NCBI GenBank assembly: GCA_026874595.1 | Contig: CM049317.1 | Coordinates: forward strand, 13,322,882-13,386,881 | Origin: Sipunculus nudus | Taxonomy: Eukaryota > Annelida > Sipuncula > Golfingiida > Sipunculidae | DNA: 64,000 nucleotides | Direction: 5' to 3' | Part shown: one piece after another, positions 61,451 to 64,000 of the stretch | Layout: every line of letters starts with the position of its first letter | Numbering within the stretch: position 1 is the first letter of the stretch | Made by a program: the position numbers and the translations under genes | Notes under the pieces: model-generated | What the model was told of the DNA's origin: nothing | The model's database searches: none | What the model saw: only the letters and a program-made list of their open reading frames with translations

Positions 61451-61459
61451 TTGTAGCTT

Positions 61460-62659
61460 CATTAGGCTTGGGCGGCTAGGCAAGCTTAATATCGAGCACT
61501 GTATACGTTTGTGATGAATGCTTAATGTATCACAAAGACATCGATTTTTTTTCATTTAATTGTTGTTTGTTGAAAGAAAATGTCTGGTTTCTTAATCCTG
61601 TTTGTAAAAGGAACCACAGAATAACAACGAAGAGTGCACCTGTCAGCCGATTAGTGTTGAACGATAAACAAAGACAATCGTACTTATTTACCATCTAATT
61701 AACGTATTGCAGATGAAAAATTTCAATATCTCCTCAAGCCGCGGTTGTTAGCAAAACGTAATTTTTGTCATGTTTTCAGTAATGATTTACAACTTGACAG
61801 GATTGAATTAAAATAAGACCTTAAATACCTTCCATCTGTTGCTGGCAGATTTGTTTTAAACAAAGAAATCCGTGGTTAAATTACTGCTACACAGGTTAAA
61901 CATGAATTCCCTGTAGTAACATTAACACAAGCATGAACCCTACTTCTATCATCCGAAAGATATCTGCCAAACACCGTCACAATCTCGCGCTTGGTTTATA
62001 CTGGGTTTCATAAATTGACTTAAACATGTAAGTGTTCCTTTTTTATTGTAAATGGACGCAACAGATTCGTAGATCAGATTATAAACCTTGGCGTAGGGAT
62101 AAATACCAATGATTTTAATGTTTTGAACAAGAAAATCATCTCGAGTTATCGGGAACATTTGGAGAAACAGATAGTGAACGACCGGTCCAAATTGGCCATG
62201 AAAGGCAGGATTTAATGGACCCTGCCTATAATAAACTTAACACCGGAAATTAAACGTATCACCCCAGAGCAAATATCCCATCAGGCACCGCTGTTGGCCT
62301 CCACAGACGATACACCACTTTCAAGAGCCATATTGACGGTTTATGACTGGTGACATAGCTACAAAAATATATTCTCTACAGACAGAACTGTCTCCTTTTT
62401 TCACATACAAGCTTTGGGTGAACGGTATTAATGTTGTTAATTATTAACTCTTTCAAAGAAATCATTATATGTTTCAATTTTGCAAATTTTCTTTTCACTT
62501 CAGATTGGCCAAAATTCATGTTTTTCCCCCTCTTAACTTAACGAAAAGTTAAAGGTCGACCGTTCTTTCTGCTGTTTTGTCCCATGGAGTGTAAAAAAAT
62601 GATTGATAAGTGTTGAATTATATGACTTTGCTCATTTAAATACAGGTATTTCACACACA

Positions 62660-62692
<33 letters not shown>

Positions 62693-63900
62693 TGTTATTA
62701 CTATTATTTCTCTTGTAATATTTATTGTATAATACTCTCTCACTATCCGCTGTTTGTTTTGTACAAAATGTATTTATTCTCATTTATCAAAGATCTTTTG
62801 TCTTCTAGGGGCATCAAATATATGCCACGAGTCTATATGTTTATTCCTTTAATTACAGTCGTCTGTCAGGTTCAAGTTATTAAGCACAATTCCTAGTCTT
62901 AGATACAAGAGTTATCAACTTCACTATGTGTTTAAAAGGAATTAAGCACTTAGTCAATTACCATTATGTAAGAAAGACATTGCTCTTCTTAGATGTAAGA
63001 AAGCACAAGACTTAGTCCCAGCATTTAGTCTTTATCTTCTGTTTAACGATGTATATTACCGTACATAACAGTACTAGCAATTACCAGCTCAATTTGAAGT
63101 CACATTCAGTATGTTTACGGTAAAGAATGCGATGGCGCTATCACTGAGGTCACGTGTGCTTCAGCGATAAAACCCGAGACTTTAGTGCCCCGTGTTTTCT
63201 GTGTTTCCATCAGATCAATAGCGTGTGACAAAGGCCTCTGATTCATTAGATAATAAACACCCCCAGGCCTGCAAGTCTCGGTAACACAGGAGCGTGGCTG
63301 CTCACGATTCCTTTGAAAGTTAAATGTAAATCTTTTTTTTCTTCTGACCGAATGATGTGGTGTAGCTGCAGAGCAGAGTTCAAATCTCAGCTGAGAGACG
63401 GTAAGACTTTTTTCACGACCACAGAAGGCCGTTCCCCAGGTCCTTGTTTTATTTACAAACGGGTGCGACTTTGCGAGTTCCTGGCTGTTATGGCCCAACA
63501 ATTGGGATAATTATAAACCGAGGACCCGCACGTGCGAAAGTCACCGGGAAAGTCACAGCTAACCAGGATATGAATTTGAGGAAGCGTGTGCTACCGCCCT
63601 GTCACACATTCTAAAATCGAAACGGGATTCTGCAGATTTATATACCTAATTTAAGACACCATTTGAAAACAACCTTAAATGTTTAAGATACTCTTTTACT
63701 CTGGACGTGAAAACATTCAGGGGAGATAGGGAGAGAATTAAAAAATGAAGCCGGATGATGGTTAGAATTTCGTGCTGTATTTGATAACATTTTAACCAAT
63801 CAATTCAAGTGAGGCTTTGTCCAAAGGAAACATTTCAGTTGGATGATCTTGATCGTTGTACGTGCGAGTGTGTGTGTCACGTGATATATAGAAATGTTTT
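61460..63900. other. No supported gene
   Basis: A (TTA)n tract lies at 62661-62708. The ORF at 63115-63501 (128 codons, minus) overlaps the short dispersed repeat and has no recognised domain. Confidence 0.4.
62661..62708. repeat. (ATT)n microsatellite
   Basis: ATT triplets with one ACTGTT interruption. Reverse-strand poly-Asn and plus-strand poly-Tyr readings are artefacts. Confidence 0.95.
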
Positions 63901-63911
63901 CTCGTGCGTTG

Positions 63912-63919
63912 TGACGTCA
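63912..63919. promoter_or_regulatory. CRE palindrome near the right edge
   Basis: TGACGTCA, with an E-box TCACGTGA near 63878-63885. If this is a plus-strand promoter, its gene lies outside the window. Confidence 0.2.
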
Positions 63920-64000
63920 CGGTGTTACATTGTTATGACCTGATTTGATCGATGGCGTGCTGACCCTTCAATGCATTGTGAATATGAACATTATTATTGA

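Noticed and set aside
63115-63501. 128-codon minus-strand ORF
   Set aside because: Overlaps a dispersed repeat shared with 59290-59430, and the composition shows no domain or splice context.

Overview
The window reads as nuclear DNA from a marine lophotrochozoan, most likely a mollusc. It is AT-rich and intron-bearing, full of microsatellites, MITE-like elements and tRNA-derived SINEs. It has no operons, no dense long ORFs, and no bacterial or viral gene set. Most ORFs of 60 or more codons are chance readings of non-coding or repetitive DNA. Two genes can be named with confidence, and both encode neuropeptide precursors that molluscs are known to have.

Gene 1, + strand, coding exon 2698-2979: a 93-residue precursor of the FFamide / SIFamide-like family. 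It has a signal peptide, two amidated peptides (…GLFF-GKR and TSHNPNFNNLLF-GRR) and a C-terminal C-X6-C pair like that of SIFamide precursors. Gene 2, - strand, spliced from 38426 down to 31490 in three coding exons: a 101-residue luqin precursor. It has a signal peptide, FGYWRPQGRF-GKR and the family's C-X10-C pair. The two genes are convergent, with stop codons about 28.5 kb apart. Weaker candidates are a terminal exon of a small Cys-rich peptide (52964-52862, -), a signal-peptide-like ORF (12458-12613, +), and three CRE+TATA promoter-like sites (11662, 13735 and 49991, all +).

Layout. 1-3.5 kb: FFamide gene between fragments of GACCAC-type terminal repeats. 3.5-12 kb: gene-poor, with a GAGA minisatellite, a poly-C MITE and a LINE 3' tail. 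12-20 kb: promoter-like sites, GAGTCC repeats, a GGTCAAGGTCA tandem array, a second LINE tail and SINEs. 20-26 kb: a duplicated segment, a MITE, a decayed LINE reverse transcriptase and a possible solo LTR. 27.3-28.4 kb: a 1-kb AGT-triplet array. 31-41 kb: the luqin gene, whose first coding intron carries a 1.37-kb inverted-repeat element with a 4-bp target duplication. 41-64 kb: no confident gene, with GAGTCC elements, a SINE pair, poly-C and TTCGCGA-type elements, one orphan exon and many (AT)n tracts.

Both neuropeptides would be made in the secretory pathway by signal cleavage, dibasic processing and Gly-directed amidation, and would act on G-protein-coupled receptors. No receptor or processing enzyme is encoded here. 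All family calls come from motif recognition. No database search was run.
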